From positions 3,883 to 67,882 of the forward strand of contig CAZDZY010000003.1 of the NCBI GenBank assembly GCA_964510055.1: a DNA stretch of 64,000 nt, read 5' to 3'. The stretch is from DTFZ01 sp964510055. Lineage in GTDB: Bacteria > Bacillota > Clostridia > Christensenellales > SZUA-584. Positions 42,658 to 51,771 of the stretch are shown here, piece by piece (position 1 is the stretch's first letter; each line of letters starts with the position of its first letter). Position numbers and translations under genes: made by a program. The notes beneath the pieces are model-generated. The model saw only the letters and a list, made by a program, of their open reading frames with translations. It searched no databases and had not been told where the DNA came from.

Positions 42658-43521
42658 CTACATTTCCGCGAGCAGTATCGTTATCTTAAGGCTGCCGTTT
42701 TCGATTTTTCCTATACCCAAAAGCTCATTATCTATATATACCCTTACAGGCTCCTTGATATCGGAACGGTATTCTGCGCTTCCGCCGTTGAAAAGAATTT
42801 TTCTGAGGCTCCCGCTCAATGAGATCCCCGGCATAGACCTTAGAAACCTGTCAACGGGAAGTAAAGATTGCCCAATGTTTGAAGCGTTTTTCAGTTCATC
42901 TATTGAATAAGCGTCTTCAATATTGAGCCCCGCGCATTTTGTCCTCAGCAGGAAAGACATTAAACTCAGCGTTCCAATGCTTTTGCCTATATCTTCGCAC
43001 AGAGTCCTTATATATGTTCCCTTGCCGCATACAACGCGTATAAGGTGAGCGTTTACGGATGTCTGGTAAAGGTATTCGATATCGCTGATGTTTATATCCC
43101 TCAGTTTAACCGGGATATCGGAGCCTTCTCTTGCTAGGCTGTAGAGTTTTCTGCCCTGATGTTTGATTGCCGAAAACGCCGGGGCCTTCTGTACACTGCC
43201 GCCCAGAAACGTTCTCAATACACGCGTAATTTCTTCGGGTCCGGGGAAAGGCTTATCCGATATTCCGGTGATACTGCCGTAACTGTCCCCCGTATCGGTG
43301 CTCTTCCCAAAAGAAATCTCGGCGATATACTCCTTTTCTCCGCTCATCATGAGCGAAGAGATCTTTGTTGCTTTTCCTACACATATAGGAAGGACGCCGC
43401 AGGCGCCGGGATCGAGGGTCCCTGCGTGTCCTGTTTTTTCTTTAAGTAATCCCCGCAAAAGCACTACCGCAGCGTTTGAAGACATTCCGGGCGGTTTTAA
43501 AAAATTAATAACGCCGTTCAT
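42658..43521 (-). CDS. truB: tRNA pseudouridine-55 synthase
   Basis: 287 aa. MNGVINFLKPPGMSSNAAV at the start, catalytic GHAGTLDPGACGVLPICVGKATK with the essential Asp, KEYIAEISFGKSTDTGD and CGKGTYIRTLCEDIG. The C-terminal PUA domain is short. It forms psi55 in the T arm of tRNAs. The spacings to nrnA and ribF are 3 nt. Confidence 0.96.
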   Translation of the reverse strand: MNGVINFLKPPGMSSNAAVVLLRGLLKEKTGHAGTLDPGACGVLPICVGKATKISSLMMSGEKEYIAEISFGKSTDTGDSYGSITGISDKPFPGPEEITRVLRTFLGGSVQKAPAFSAIKHQGRKLYSLAREGSDIPVKLRDINISDIEYLYQTSVNAHLIRVVCGKGTYIRTLCEDIGKSIGTLSLMSFLLRTKCAGLNIEDAYSIDELKNASNIGQSLLPVDRFLRSMPGISLSGSLRKILFNGGSAEYRSDIKEPVRVYIDNELLGIGKIENGSLKITILLAEM

Positions 43522-43524
43522 CGC

Positions 43525-44472
43525 TCAAACCAACTCTTTGAGCATATCTATTACTTTAGTTTTTACTTCCCCGAGTTTCCCGCTTACGCAGCAGCCTGCC
43601 GCATTCGGATGGCCGCCTCCTCCGAAAGAAGAAGCAACGGTGCCCACGTCGATAGCGCCTTTTGAACGAAGGCTTATCTTGATCCCGTTTTTTATCTCCC
43701 TGAAAAAAACGGCAATCTTTGTTTCTTCGATCTCCCTGGCAAAATCTACTATATTCTCGCAATCCGCGCCGCTTGCTTTAAACTCCTTCACATCGCCCTG
43801 AAGCAAGGTTACCGAGGCGATCTTTCCTTCTTTATATAACTCCAGTCTTGTTAAAGCCCGGGCAATAAGCTGCGTTAAAACGAGAGACCGCCGCCTGAAA
43901 AGTATATCGGCAGTCTCACGGATATCAAACAATTCAATAAGTTCCGAAGCATACAGCAGGCACTTTCTTCCGGTATTTGAATAAGTAAAATTACCAGTAT
44001 CGGTCGCCATCGCTATATAGATATAGCGCGCGCTGAGTTCGTCCTGCTCTATACCCGCCGCGCCCATGAGTTCGAATATTATCTCACCGACCGAAGAACT
44101 GTCGGAAATATAATTAAGCTTGCCGAATTTTCCGTTGGTAATATGATGATCGATATTGATGCTTACTTCTGAATTCCTGAACATCTTCTGCGCTTTGCCG
44201 AGCCTTGATCTGTCAGCGCAGTCAACCGCTATTGCGAGATCGTAATAAGATCCGTTATTTAATTCGGAAACAACCTCATCCGGAAAAAGATCGATATATT
44301 TTTTTGGTATGCCATCCTCACAATAAATATCAGCGCGTTTCCCGAGTTTTCTTATCATACGGCTGATAGCAAAAGAAGAGCCAAGCGTATCTCCGTCAGG
44401 CTGGATATGAGCGATCACGAGTATATTCTGTGCAGCTTTTACAGCGCTGACGATATCCGTCAAAGTGCACAT
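43525..44472 (-). CDS. nrnA: DHH/DHHA1 phosphoesterase, NrnA type (nanoRNase / pAp phosphatase)
   Basis: 315 aa. DHH motifs: HIQPDGDTLGSSFAISR, VDCADRSRLG and INIDHHITNGKFG; the DHHA1 domain ends with FGGGGHPNAAGCCV. NrnA degrades 2-5-nt RNA and pAp from sulphur assimilation and CoA recycling. It is inserted between rbfA and truB, common in Clostridia. Confidence 0.94.
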   Translation of the reverse strand: MCTLTDIVSAVKAAQNILVIAHIQPDGDTLGSSFAISRMIRKLGKRADIYCEDGIPKKYIDLFPDEVVSELNNGSYYDLAIAVDCADRSRLGKAQKMFRNSEVSINIDHHITNGKFGKLNYISDSSSVGEIIFELMGAAGIEQDELSARYIYIAMATDTGNFTYSNTGRKCLLYASELIELFDIRETADILFRRRSLVLTQLIARALTRLELYKEGKIASVTLLQGDVKEFKASGADCENIVDFAREIEETKIAVFFREIKNGIKISLRSKGAIDVGTVASSFGGGGHPNAAGCCVSGKLGEVKTKVIDMLKELV

Positions 44473-44476
44473 TGCG

Positions 44477-44815
44477 TCAGACTTTCTTAAGCAGCTCGGA
44501 TATCCTGCTGCTGTATTCTATAGATGTATCGAGAATGAACGATATTTCGGGAAGACGCCTTATATTTATTCGCGCTCCTATCTCATTTTTTATAAAATGT
44601 TCCGCATGAGTCAAAGTTTCTATGGTGGAGTTTTTCTTTTTATCAGTATCGAAAACACTGATATACGCTTTCGCGTATCTTAAGTCTTTGGAGATCTCAA
44701 CGCGCGTAACGCTCGCCATTTCGGATACGCGCGGATCCTTCATATCGTTCCTGATTATATCGCTGAGAGCTCTTTTAAACTCGGATTCTATTCCGGCCAG
44801 CCTGTTTTTTGACAC
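44477..44815 (-). CDS. rbfA: Ribosome-binding factor A
   Basis: 112 aa KH-like protein needed for 16S 5'-end maturation. It begins RLAGIESEFKRALSDIIRND and has DPRVSEMASVTRVEISKDLRYAKAYISVF and the R-x-I-R-x-x-P-E-I-S-F segment ending with LDTSIEYSSRI. It abuts infB by one base and nrnA by 4 nt. The ylxP gene found here in Bacillus is missing. Confidence 0.95.
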   Translation of the reverse strand: MSKNRLAGIESEFKRALSDIIRNDMKDPRVSEMASVTRVEISKDLRYAKAYISVFDTDKKKNSTIETLTHAEHFIKNEIGARINIRRLPEISFILDTSIEYSSRISELLKKV

Positions 44816-47607
44816 TACCTTTCGATCTCCTGCATTTCAAATGATTCGACTATATCGCTTTCCTTAATATCGTTGAAGTTCTTAAGCGTTATGCCGCATT
44901 CATAGCCCTGATTAACTTCTTTGGCGTCGTCCTTAAACCGCTTAAGAGAAGCTATGGCCCCTTCAAATATCACTATATTATCTCTAAGTAAACGCGCGGA
45001 AGCGTTTCTTACAATCTTTCCGTCGATAACGTAGCTTCCGGCTATGGTTCCTACGTTAGAAACGTTGAATATAGTCCTTACTTCTGCGTGTCCCAGTATA
45101 GCTTCTTTGAATTCCGGCGCAAGCATGCCCTTCATGGCAAGCTCAATATCTTCTATAGCCTTGTATATGACCCTGTAAGTCCTAATCTCAACTTTTTCAT
45201 TCTCCGATTCTATTCTTGCCATGCTGTCGGGCCGCACATTAAAACCAATTATTATGGCGTTCGAGGTGCTCGCAAGCATAACATCCATGGCTTTTATCGC
45301 TCCTACGCCGGAATGGATCACATTGACCCGAACATCCTTGTTACTGAGCTTTTCTAGCGCCTGCTTTATTGCTTCAACTGAGCCCTGAACGTCCGCTTTT
45401 ATTATGATGTTCAGGTCTTTTACTTTACCCTCTTCGACCTGGCTGAACAATTCGTCCAGCGACGCCTTGGAAAGATTCTTAAGCATATCTGCTTTCTGTT
45501 TATCTTTTCTTTCTTCGGCGACCTGTTTTGTAAGCTTATCCTGCTCTACTGCATGCATTATGTCGCCGGCGACAGGTACTTCGGAAAAACCGACCACTTC
45601 AACCGGCTGTGACGGATACGCTTCCTCCACCCTGTTTCCCATGTCGTCGACCATGGCTCTTACCTTCCCGTAAGCTGTCCCGGCGACTATCATATCGGAA
45701 ATGCGCAGCGTGCCGTTTTGCACGAGTACAGTAGCTACGGGCCCTCTGCCTTTATCGAGCTTGGCCTCGATTATTGTGCCTTTGGCAAGCCTGTTTGGGT
45801 TTGCCTTGAGTTCCTGCACATCTGAAACGAGTATTATCATTTCTAGCAGGTGCTCAATGCCTTCTTTCGTTATTGCGGAAACAGGCACCATAACTGTATC
45901 GCCGCCCCAGTCCTCAGCGACAAGGCCGTGTTCCGTCAATCCCTGCATCACTTTTGTGGGATTCGCGTTCGGCCTATCTATTTTATTTATAGCCACGAGA
46001 ATAGGCACTTTTGCCGCCTTTGCGTGGTTAATGGCTTCTATAGTTTGTGGCATAACACCGTCGTCGGCAGCCACGACCAGTATAGCAACGTCGGTCACCT
46101 GCGCTCCGCGAGCGCGCATTGCTGTGAAAGCTTCATGGCCCGGGGTATCAAGGAACGTTATATCATGGCCGTTATGCCTTATGGTATACGCGCCTATATG
46201 CTGGGTAATTCCTCCCGCTTCATGCTCGGTAACGCGCGTCTGGCGTATAACGTCAAGCAGGGAAGTCTTGCCGTGGTCTACATGGCCCATGATCGTAACC
46301 ACGGGCGGGCGGGGCTTAAGGTCGCTCTCGATATCGGCCTGATTGCCTTCGTCGAGCACATCCTCCGCGGTTTTATCCAGCTTCAATTCCAGATCTATTC
46401 CGAATTCTCCGCAGATAAGCTGCGCTGTATCATAATCAAGCTCTGAATTTATTGTACACATCATGCCGAGCATCATCAATTTTTTTAAAAGATCCGCCAC
46501 AGGCTTGCCGGTTCTTTCGGCAAGCGATTTAACGGAAATAGTATTCATGTTCATCACCGCTTTGTCGATTACAATGGGAGGCGGCATTACAACTGCCTTT
46601 GCCTTAAAACGCTTTTTGGCGCGATAGCGTTCTTCATCATTTATATCAAATACAGAGTGATCCCTTAGAAACGATTTTTTTGATACTTTGGATTTATCAT
46701 CCCACTTATATGTTTCTTCGCGGTGCTTCTTAACGCCGGTATTCTTTTTTTCAACAGAAACAAATCCTGAGGTTTTGATATCAGCTAGAGGTTCATCTTT
46801 GCCCTGCGGACGAGGCCCTTGTCCATAAGGACGCGCTCCCTGCGGACGTGGTCCGCCATAGCCCTGCCCCTGCGGACGAGGCCCGCCATAGCCCTGCCCC
46901 TGCGGACGAGGCCCGCCATAGCCCTGCCCCTGCGGACGAGACCCGCCATAGCCCTGTCCCTGCGGACGAGGCCCGCCATAGCCCTGTCCCTGCGGACGTG
47001 GTCCGCCATAGCCCTGCCCCTGCGGGCGCCCCTGTCGCTGTCCAAAAGAGCGATCCTGAGAAGGACGGCCTTCCTGACGCGGCCCCCTTTGCTGCCCTTG
47101 CGGTTGCTGCCACTGTTTCTGATTCTGAACAGGCTGCCAGCCCGCAGCCACTGATTCTTTCTTTTGAGCCTGCGGTTTTACATCCGACTTAATATTCCCC
47201 GTATTTTCTTTATCGCTGCCGCCGTCAGGCGCTTTCTGCTCGGCAGCTTTTGACTGTTCCGAGTCTTTTTCCGTCTTAACTTTCTTTTTATCTACAGCTT
47301 TTTCTTCTTTAATAACAGCGGCTTTTTCAGGCTGCGTCTCTTCCTTTGGTTCAGTCTCCGCAGCTTTCGCAGCTTCGGCAGCTTTAGCCAATTCTGCGGC
47401 TTTAGCCGCCTTTTCAGCTTCCTGTTGTTCCTTAAGCCTTTTTTCTTCCGCCTCGGCACGGACGATCTTTAAAAGCTCGGCTTCTATCCTTTTTAGAGTA
47501 GCTAAATGATTCTGAACGCTGCTCTGCAGCGACTCCATCTTTGTAACCGTTTCTTTTGAGCCCGCTACCAGCTGCTTATTAAGATCGATGATTTTTAATT
47601 TGCTCAT
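44815..47607 (-). CDS. infB: Translation initiation factor IF-2
   Basis: 930 aa from ATG at 47607 with GGGAGTGG upstream; an in-frame start 8 codons earlier overlaps ylxQ. The N-terminal third is charged low-complexity (Ala/Lys/Glu to about 150), then a Gln/Gly/Pro-rich section with six copies of a 10-residue repeat (194-253). The GTPase domain has PPVVTIMGHVDHGKTSLLD, GGITQHIGAY, DTPGHEAF and NKIDRP; the C-terminal domains that bind fMet-tRNA follow. The gene delivers initiator tRNA to the 30S subunit. The long N-terminal tail is unusual in its Gly-Tyr composition. Confidence 0.97.
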   Translation of the reverse strand: MSKLKIIDLNKQLVAGSKETVTKMESLQSSVQNHLATLKRIEAELLKIVRAEAEEKRLKEQQEAEKAAKAAELAKAAEAAKAAETEPKEETQPEKAAVIKEEKAVDKKKVKTEKDSEQSKAAEQKAPDGGSDKENTGNIKSDVKPQAQKKESVAAGWQPVQNQKQWQQPQGQQRGPRQEGRPSQDRSFGQRQGRPQGQGYGGPRPQGQGYGGPRPQGQGYGGSRPQGQGYGGPRPQGQGYGGPRPQGQGYGGPRPQGARPYGQGPRPQGKDEPLADIKTSGFVSVEKKNTGVKKHREETYKWDDKSKVSKKSFLRDHSVFDINDEERYRAKKRFKAKAVVMPPPIVIDKAVMNMNTISVKSLAERTGKPVADLLKKLMMLGMMCTINSELDYDTAQLICGEFGIDLELKLDKTAEDVLDEGNQADIESDLKPRPPVVTIMGHVDHGKTSLLDVIRQTRVTEHEAGGITQHIGAYTIRHNGHDITFLDTPGHEAFTAMRARGAQVTDVAILVVAADDGVMPQTIEAINHAKAAKVPILVAINKIDRPNANPTKVMQGLTEHGLVAEDWGGDTVMVPVSAITKEGIEHLLEMIILVSDVQELKANPNRLAKGTIIEAKLDKGRGPVATVLVQNGTLRISDMIVAGTAYGKVRAMVDDMGNRVEEAYPSQPVEVVGFSEVPVAGDIMHAVEQDKLTKQVAEERKDKQKADMLKNLSKASLDELFSQVEEGKVKDLNIIIKADVQGSVEAIKQALEKLSNKDVRVNVIHSGVGAIKAMDVMLASTSNAIIIGFNVRPDSMARIESENEKVEIRTYRVIYKAIEDIELAMKGMLAPEFKEAILGHAEVRTIFNVSNVGTIAGSYVIDGKIVRNASARLLRDNIVIFEGAIASLKRFKDDAKEVNQGYECGITLKNFNDIKESDIVESFEMQEIER
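46849..47028 (-). repeat. Six 30-bp in-frame tandem repeats in infB
   Basis: Each unit encodes R-P-Q-G-Q-G-Y-G-G-P (one copy has Ser at the last position). Units differ by a few synonymous third-position changes, so the array is maintained at protein level. The repeats are contiguous, without spacers, and partial copies extend to about 46840 and 47031. Confidence 0.95.
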
Positions 47608-47926
47608 TAAAGCCACTCCCTTGACCACCAATAAAATTTTTTCTTATCGTTTCGGCAAAACCGACATCGGTTATACCTATTATCATAATTCCTTCTTTTC
47701 CTATTGCCAAGCCCAATTTATAATAACTGTTAACCACTAAAACATCAACATTATTTTTACGGCATATATATGTGAACTTATCTATTGTTGAAGCGGAAAG
47801 GCCGTCCTGCAGCAATAGCAGTTTAATACTGCCTTTTTTCAATCCTTTAACGCATGCAGCCGTACCTGTAAGCGTTTTTCCTGCCTTGCGCGCAAGACCT
47901 AAGAAAGATAAGCTACTTGAGTCCAC
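47579..47926 (-). CDS. ylxQ: YlxQ, L7Ae/L30e-type RNA-binding protein
   Basis: 115 aa. FLGLARKAGKTLTGTAACVKGLKKGSIKLLLLQDGLSASTIDKFTYIC is the typical L7Ae-like N-terminal part, followed by EELGLAIG-like KLGLAIGKEGIMIIGI. It binds kink-turn RNA in related proteins; the role of YlxQ is unknown. GTG start at 47926 overlaps the ylxR end by 14 nt, and its end overlaps infB by 29 nt. Confidence 0.9.
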   Translation of the reverse strand: MDSSSLSFLGLARKAGKTLTGTAACVKGLKKGSIKLLLLQDGLSASTIDKFTYICRKNNVDVLVVNSYYKLGLAIGKEGIMIIGITDVGFAETIRKNFIGGQGSGFNEQIKNHRS

Positions 47927-48185
47927 GCCGAAGAATCACCCTCTTTATCGCGTTATATGCGTCTTCGCTCATAGCGGTATCGAGCGCTTTATCGAAAGCT
48001 TTTGTTTTTTTTGCTTTATCAAGACACTCGACCTGAGGGCAAAGGTAAGCGCCTCTGCCGTTAGCTTTCCCGGTCTCGTCCGCAAATAAGCCGTTTTCCA
48101 AAGCTATAACACGAACAAGCTCTTTTTTAGGCCTGCCTTCACGGCAGGCAATGCACATGCGAACGGGTATCTTTTTTGTCTTCAA
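47913..48185 (-). CDS. ylxR: YlxR-type RNA-binding protein (RnpM family, DUF448)
   Basis: 90 aa. RMCIACREGRPKKELVRVIALENG and DETGKANGRGAYLCPQVECLDKA are the family signature. Bacillus YlxR (RnpM) was reported to bind the RNase P RNA and modulate its activity. It lies in the usual place between nusA and ylxQ. Confidence 0.93.
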   Translation of the reverse strand: MKTKKIPVRMCIACREGRPKKELVRVIALENGLFADETGKANGRGAYLCPQVECLDKAKKTKAFDKALDTAMSEDAYNAIKRVILRRGLK

Positions 48186-48216
48186 AACAATACCTCCAAT
48201 AGATTGAAGTAAAAAA

Positions 48217-49359
48217 TCATTCCTGTTCGTCCATATCTTCCAGGTCTAAATCAAATTCCGGACCGGTTTCATCAGTAGAATCGTCTTCTTCATTATCTCC
48301 GTCGCCATGCTCTTCAAACAGCGCCTGTTCTATCTGCGTTTGGCTCTTTATATCAATTTTCCATCCGGTAAGCTTAGCGGCAAGCCGGGCGTTCTGGCCT
48401 TCGCGGCCTATAGCCAGCGACAGCTGATAATCGGGCACTACTACTTTTGCGGCTTTTTCCGCTTCATTTATCTGTACCATAAGCACCTTCGCAGGCCGGA
48501 GCGAATTTGCTATAAACTCTATCGGGTCGGTGCTCCATGGTATTACGTCTATCTTTTCGTTGCCTATTTCCGCGACTATCCTGTCGATCCTTGAACCTTT
48601 CTGGCCAACGCAGGAGCCGACAGGGTCAACGTTTTCATCCTCTGAGTAAACGGCGATCTTTGTTCTTGACCCAGCTTCTCTGGCAATGCTTTTTATCTGA
48701 ACTACATTTTGCATTATTTCCGGCACTTCTATCTCAAACAGTCGTTTTAACAGGCCGGGGTGCGTCCTTGAAACGACTATCTGTGGTCCTTTGGTAGTCT
48801 TCCTTACTTCCATAACATAGACTTTTATATGGTCGTTGATATTGTATCTTTCGCCTGGAACAGACTCAGAAACAGGCATTATACCTTCCGCGCCATCAAG
48901 CTCAAGCAATATACTGTTTTTATCTGCGCGGTGGATAACGGCGTTCATAAGCTCGCCCTCGCGTTCGATAAATTTATCAAACACCACTCCGCGTTCGGCT
49001 TCTCTCAAACGATGAACGACAACTTGTTTCGCAGTCTGCGCCGCTATCCTTCCGAAAGACCCCGGCGTAACTTCGATTTCTATTTCGTCGCCGGGCTCGT
49101 AAGCGATATTGATTTTATGCGCATCAGATAATGACATCTCTATGGAATCGTCCGTAACTTCTTCTACAACTGTTTTTTTGGCAAAGACTTTAAACGAGCC
49201 GTCGTTGCTGTCCACCGCAACACGAACGTTCAGGGCAGAGCCGTAATTTTTCTTATATGCGGAAACAAGAGCGTTTTCCACTGCGTCTATCAAAACTGTT
49301 TTGTCTATACCTTTTTCTTTCTCCAAAGCATCTATAGCGTTTAAAAATTCCGTATTCAT
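48217..49359 (-). CDS. nusA: Transcription termination/antitermination factor NusA
   Basis: 380 aa. N-terminal polymerase-binding domain (MNTEFLNAIDALEKEKGIDK), S1 domain near 130-200, then KH domains with VGSCVGQKGSRIDRIVAEI and LAIGREGQNARLAAKLTGWKIDI. A C-terminal acidic tail (about 355-380, GDGDNEEDDSTDETG.. rich in Asp/Glu) replaces longer repeat domains, as usual in Gram-positive NusA. Confidence 0.97.
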   Translation of the reverse strand: MNTEFLNAIDALEKEKGIDKTVLIDAVENALVSAYKKNYGSALNVRVAVDSNDGSFKVFAKKTVVEEVTDDSIEMSLSDAHKINIAYEPGDEIEIEVTPGSFGRIAAQTAKQVVVHRLREAERGVVFDKFIEREGELMNAVIHRADKNSILLELDGAEGIMPVSESVPGERYNINDHIKVYVMEVRKTTKGPQIVVSRTHPGLLKRLFEIEVPEIMQNVVQIKSIAREAGSRTKIAVYSEDENVDPVGSCVGQKGSRIDRIVAEIGNEKIDVIPWSTDPIEFIANSLRPAKVLMVQINEAEKAAKVVVPDYQLSLAIGREGQNARLAAKLTGWKIDIKSQTQIEQALFEEHGDGDNEEDDSTDETGPEFDLDLEDMDEQE

Positions 49360-49372
49360 TCTTTACCTCCGG

Positions 49373-49840
49373 TTATATATCTACGTGAAGCTTTACCGAA
49401 GCAGTTTCCTTATAAGTAAACTGCCTTTCGCTTCCGTCTGTTTCTATTGTAAATCCGGTATCATCAAACTCTTTCAGCAAACCGGTAAACTCTTTTTTGC
49501 CGTCTTTAGCGCCGTATAGTTTTATGTCGACCTTTTTGCCTTTACTGCGCTTATAATCTGCCGGCACTTTAAGCGGCCTGTCAAGCCCCGGGGACGATAC
49601 GCAAAGATAATAAGGGTCTTTTATAGGGTCTTTTTCGTCTATTGCGGGCTCAATATTGCGGCTTATCTTCTCGCAATCGTCAAGGCCTATACCGCCCGGT
49701 TTATCGGCGTATATTATAAGCTCTTTTGAGCCGCTGGAAGATTTTATTTCAACTCCGACATATTCATACCCCAGATCTTCTACCAGCGGTTTTACTATAT
49801 CTTCAATTATATTCTCTGTCTTATTAATTATATAAAACAC
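49373..49840 (-). CDS. rimP: Ribosome maturation factor RimP
   Basis: 155 aa. Core segments LVEDLGYEYVGVEI, GSKELIIYADKPGGIGLDDCEKISRNI and YYLCVSSPGLDRPLKVPADYKR are typical. RimP is needed for 30S assembly. The start is a GTG at 49840 with only a weak GGGGA site; no better in-frame start exists. It is the first gene of the nusA-infB operon. Confidence 0.95.
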   Translation of the reverse strand: MFYIINKTENIIEDIVKPLVEDLGYEYVGVEIKSSSGSKELIIYADKPGGIGLDDCEKISRNIEPAIDEKDPIKDPYYLCVSSPGLDRPLKVPADYKRSKGKKVDIKLYGAKDGKKEFTGLLKEFDDTGFTIETDGSERQFTYKETASVKLHVDI

Positions 49841-49855
49841 TCCATACGCTTCCCC

Positions 49856-49909
49856 ACATCAAAAAACGCTATAAAAATAGACCTTTAAGTCTTTAAACAC
49901 CGTTGATGT
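49856..49909. repeat. Inverted repeats in the leader of the rimP operon
   Basis: ACATCAA (49856-49862) pairs with TTGATGT (49903-49909), and inside this span AGAC (49879-49882) pairs with GTCT (49889-49892) over CTTTAA. On the minus-strand transcript this is a possible folded 5' leader of rimP-nusA. I could not assign a convincing -35/-10 pair. Short arms, so low confidence. Confidence 0.3.
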
Positions 49910-49928
49910 AAGGGCTCGGCAATTTAAA

Positions 49929-49949
49929 AGAGTGGGACTCACCCACTCT
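49929..49949 (-). terminator. Terminator after the nrdR-pgeF genes
   Basis: AGAGTGGG (49929-49936), 5-nt loop, CCCACTCT (49942-49949). On the minus strand the stem is followed by TTTTAAATT. It is 100 nt past the pgeF stop and just before the rimP leader. Confidence 0.7.
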
Positions 49950-50048
49950 AACCGTAAATTAGCTGTATTTATGGTAGCATATTTTGCATAAAAGCGCAAG
50001 CTTCCGCTTAAATATTTATTTGAAATGATAAAACAGCATAAGTAGATG

Positions 50049-50870
50049 TCACTGTTTATTCAGTTGCAGCACCGCTGCCATAGACCCCGTTTCGCCTTTA
50101 TCACGTCTGTGGGAGAAGAACAATTCAGATTCTTTATATGTGCACAGACCGCAAACGGTTATATTGTCAGGAGAAATGCCGCAGTTTATAAATTCTGCAA
50201 CGCATGCTCCGGCAAGGTCAAGGAATATGCTGCCGTCCCTGTATTCCACGGTATCTTTTCCAAATTCGCCTGTAAATATGTCCGCAACATCCTGCCCTAT
50301 CTCATAATTTTCTTTGCTTATGCACGGGCCTACCGCGGCAAGTATATCGCCCTCACGGCTGCCCAGTGAAACAAGTGAAGATATCGCGTTTTTTGCCATA
50401 TAGGCTGCTATGCCGCGCCAGCCGGCGTGGCAGACGGCAATAGCCCGTCCTTTTGGGTCGTAAAAGAAGAGCGGGACGCAGTCTGCGTGAAAAGATATGA
50501 TAGGGACACCGGCTGCTTGGGTATACAGTCCGTCGCAGAATATCGGTACATTTTCTTTAACGACGCCTCGGCCGGCGTCGCCGGCCGCGACATGGTATAA
50601 AACCGGGCTGTGCGCGTAATTGATAGCGACAGCGTCTCTGTAATCAAAACCGACGGCTCCGCCGAACCTGCCAAGGTTTTCAAAGAAATTTTCTGCGCTG
50701 CCTTCTCTTTTCTTGCTGAAGTTGAGAGTATTAAAAGGAAAAGGGCTTACACCGCCCACTCTGGTTGAAAACGCGCTTATTACTCCTCCCGCCTCTTCAA
50801 AGGACGGTATCGTAAGGTATTTCACGCCGTTTTTCTGAAATAAACGAAACCCGTAACGGATATGCTGCAT
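50049..50870 (-). CDS. pgeF: Polyphenol oxidase/laccase-domain protein PgeF (YfiH family)
   Basis: 273 aa. STRVGGVSPFPFNTLN near the N-terminus, SFHADCVPLFFYDPKGRAIAVCHAGWRG and FGKDTVEYRDGSIFLDLAGA are typical; the metal ligands are the His-Cys pairs of the former two. E. coli YfiH removes wrong amino acids from cytosolic peptidoglycan precursors. It follows nrdR by 3 nt. Confidence 0.93.
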   Translation of the reverse strand: MQHIRYGFRLFQKNGVKYLTIPSFEEAGGVISAFSTRVGGVSPFPFNTLNFSKKREGSAENFFENLGRFGGAVGFDYRDAVAINYAHSPVLYHVAAGDAGRGVVKENVPIFCDGLYTQAAGVPIISFHADCVPLFFYDPKGRAIAVCHAGWRGIAAYMAKNAISSLVSLGSREGDILAAVGPCISKENYEIGQDVADIFTGEFGKDTVEYRDGSIFLDLAGACVAEFINCGISPDNITVCGLCTYKESELFFSHRRDKGETGSMAAVLQLNKQ

Positions 50871-50873
50871 CTT

Positions 50874-51329
50874 CTATTTTTCTTCCAGCAATGTCTGAAG
50901 CTCTTTCATAAAAGTATCTACGTCTTTAAATTCCTTGTAAACCGAAGCGAAACGGACGTATGCTACGTCGTCAAGCTTCTTAAGGCCCGACATTACCAGT
51001 TCTCCTATCTCCTTTGAGGTTATTTCCTGCCTTAAAGAATTGAATATGGTTTTCTCTATCCCTGAGACCAATTCTTCGATATCATGCATGGGGACAGGTC
51101 TTTTTTCACATGCCTTAATGACGCCGATCTTTATTTTATCCGAATCAAAGGGAACGCGGTCGCCATTTTTTTTGATAACGAGCAGCGGAAGGCTGTCTAT
51201 CTTTTCATATGTCGTAAAGCGTTTTTTGCAGACAAGGCATTCCCTGCGGCGCCTTATCGAGCTGCCTTCGTCGGTAGGCCTTGAATCAACTACTTTACTT
51301 TCGGGATGCCCGCAATAGATACACTTCAT
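50874..51329 (-). CDS. nrdR: Transcriptional repressor NrdR
   Basis: 151 aa. N-terminal zinc ribbon MKCIYCGHPESKVVDSR..CLVCKKRFTTYEK, then the ATP-cone (LLVIKKNGDRVPFDSDKIKIGVIKACEKRPV). It senses dATP/ATP and represses ribonucleotide reductases. No reductase gene or NrdR box is visible here. Own promoter at 51359-51386. Confidence 0.96.
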   Translation of the reverse strand: MKCIYCGHPESKVVDSRPTDEGSSIRRRRECLVCKKRFTTYEKIDSLPLLVIKKNGDRVPFDSDKIKIGVIKACEKRPVPMHDIEELVSGIEKTIFNSLRQEITSKEIGELVMSGLKKLDDVAYVRFASVYKEFKDVDTFMKELQTLLEEK

Positions 51330-51358
51330 AAGCCCCCCTGATAAATATAATTTATTTT

Positions 51359-51386
51359 ATTATAACATAGAAAACAATAAATTCAA
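51359..51386 (-). promoter_or_regulatory. Promoter for nrdR-pgeF
   Basis: TTGAAT (51381-51386), 16 nt, TATAAT (51359-51364), with TG one base before the -10 (TGTTATAAT), an extended -10. The predicted start is about 22 nt before the ATG. Confidence 0.65.
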
Positions 51387-51443
51387 TTATCACAGAAAAT
51401 GCCTTTGAATATACCCTGAATCAAACCCATAAATAATTTTGTG

Positions 51444-51704
51444 TCAATCATTGAAATTCGGCATGATGTTGACATCCATCTCGACGAGTATAACGTTTTC
51501 CCCTATCTTTCTTATGTTTTTCCATGGTATTACCTGATCGCGTTCTCCTTTGAAGAAAAATGAGAACTTAGAGGGCCCGGGAACTACTATCGCGCATATC
51601 CTGCCGGTGCATACATCCAGCACAAGGTCGCAAATAAAACCCAGCCTAGCCCCGTCTACGATATTGATGACTTCCTTCTGCCTCAGTACACTGTATCTTG
51701 TCAT
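51444..51704 (-). CDS. ylmC: YlmC/YmxH family sporulation-associated PRC-barrel protein
   Basis: 86 aa from ATG at 51704 (site GGGGTGATT; a GTG three codons earlier overlaps that site). MTRYSVLRQKEVINIVDGARLGFICDLVLD and ERDQVIPWKNIRKIGENVILVEM match the YlmC/YmxH family. It is next to sigG, as often in Clostridia. PRC-barrel domains bind RNA or proteins; function in spores is unknown. Confidence 0.88.
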   Translation of the reverse strand: MTRYSVLRQKEVINIVDGARLGFICDLVLDVCTGRICAIVVPGPSKFSFFFKGERDQVIPWKNIRKIGENVILVEMDVNIMPNFND

Positions 51705-51771
51705 AATAATCACCCCATATTATAACTATGAGGCATAATATATTATTATTTTTACATGACCATCAGCCGGT

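Noticed and set aside
46840..47031. A CRISPR-like array with a 30-bp period
   Set aside because: Units are contiguous without spacers and lie in frame in infB; no cas gene nearby.
46785..47192. Several overlapping ORFs on both strands over the infB repeats
   Set aside because: They are shadows of the 30-bp tandem array, with Arg/Ala/Gly-rich low complexity, no ribosome sites, and infB itself is conserved in frame.
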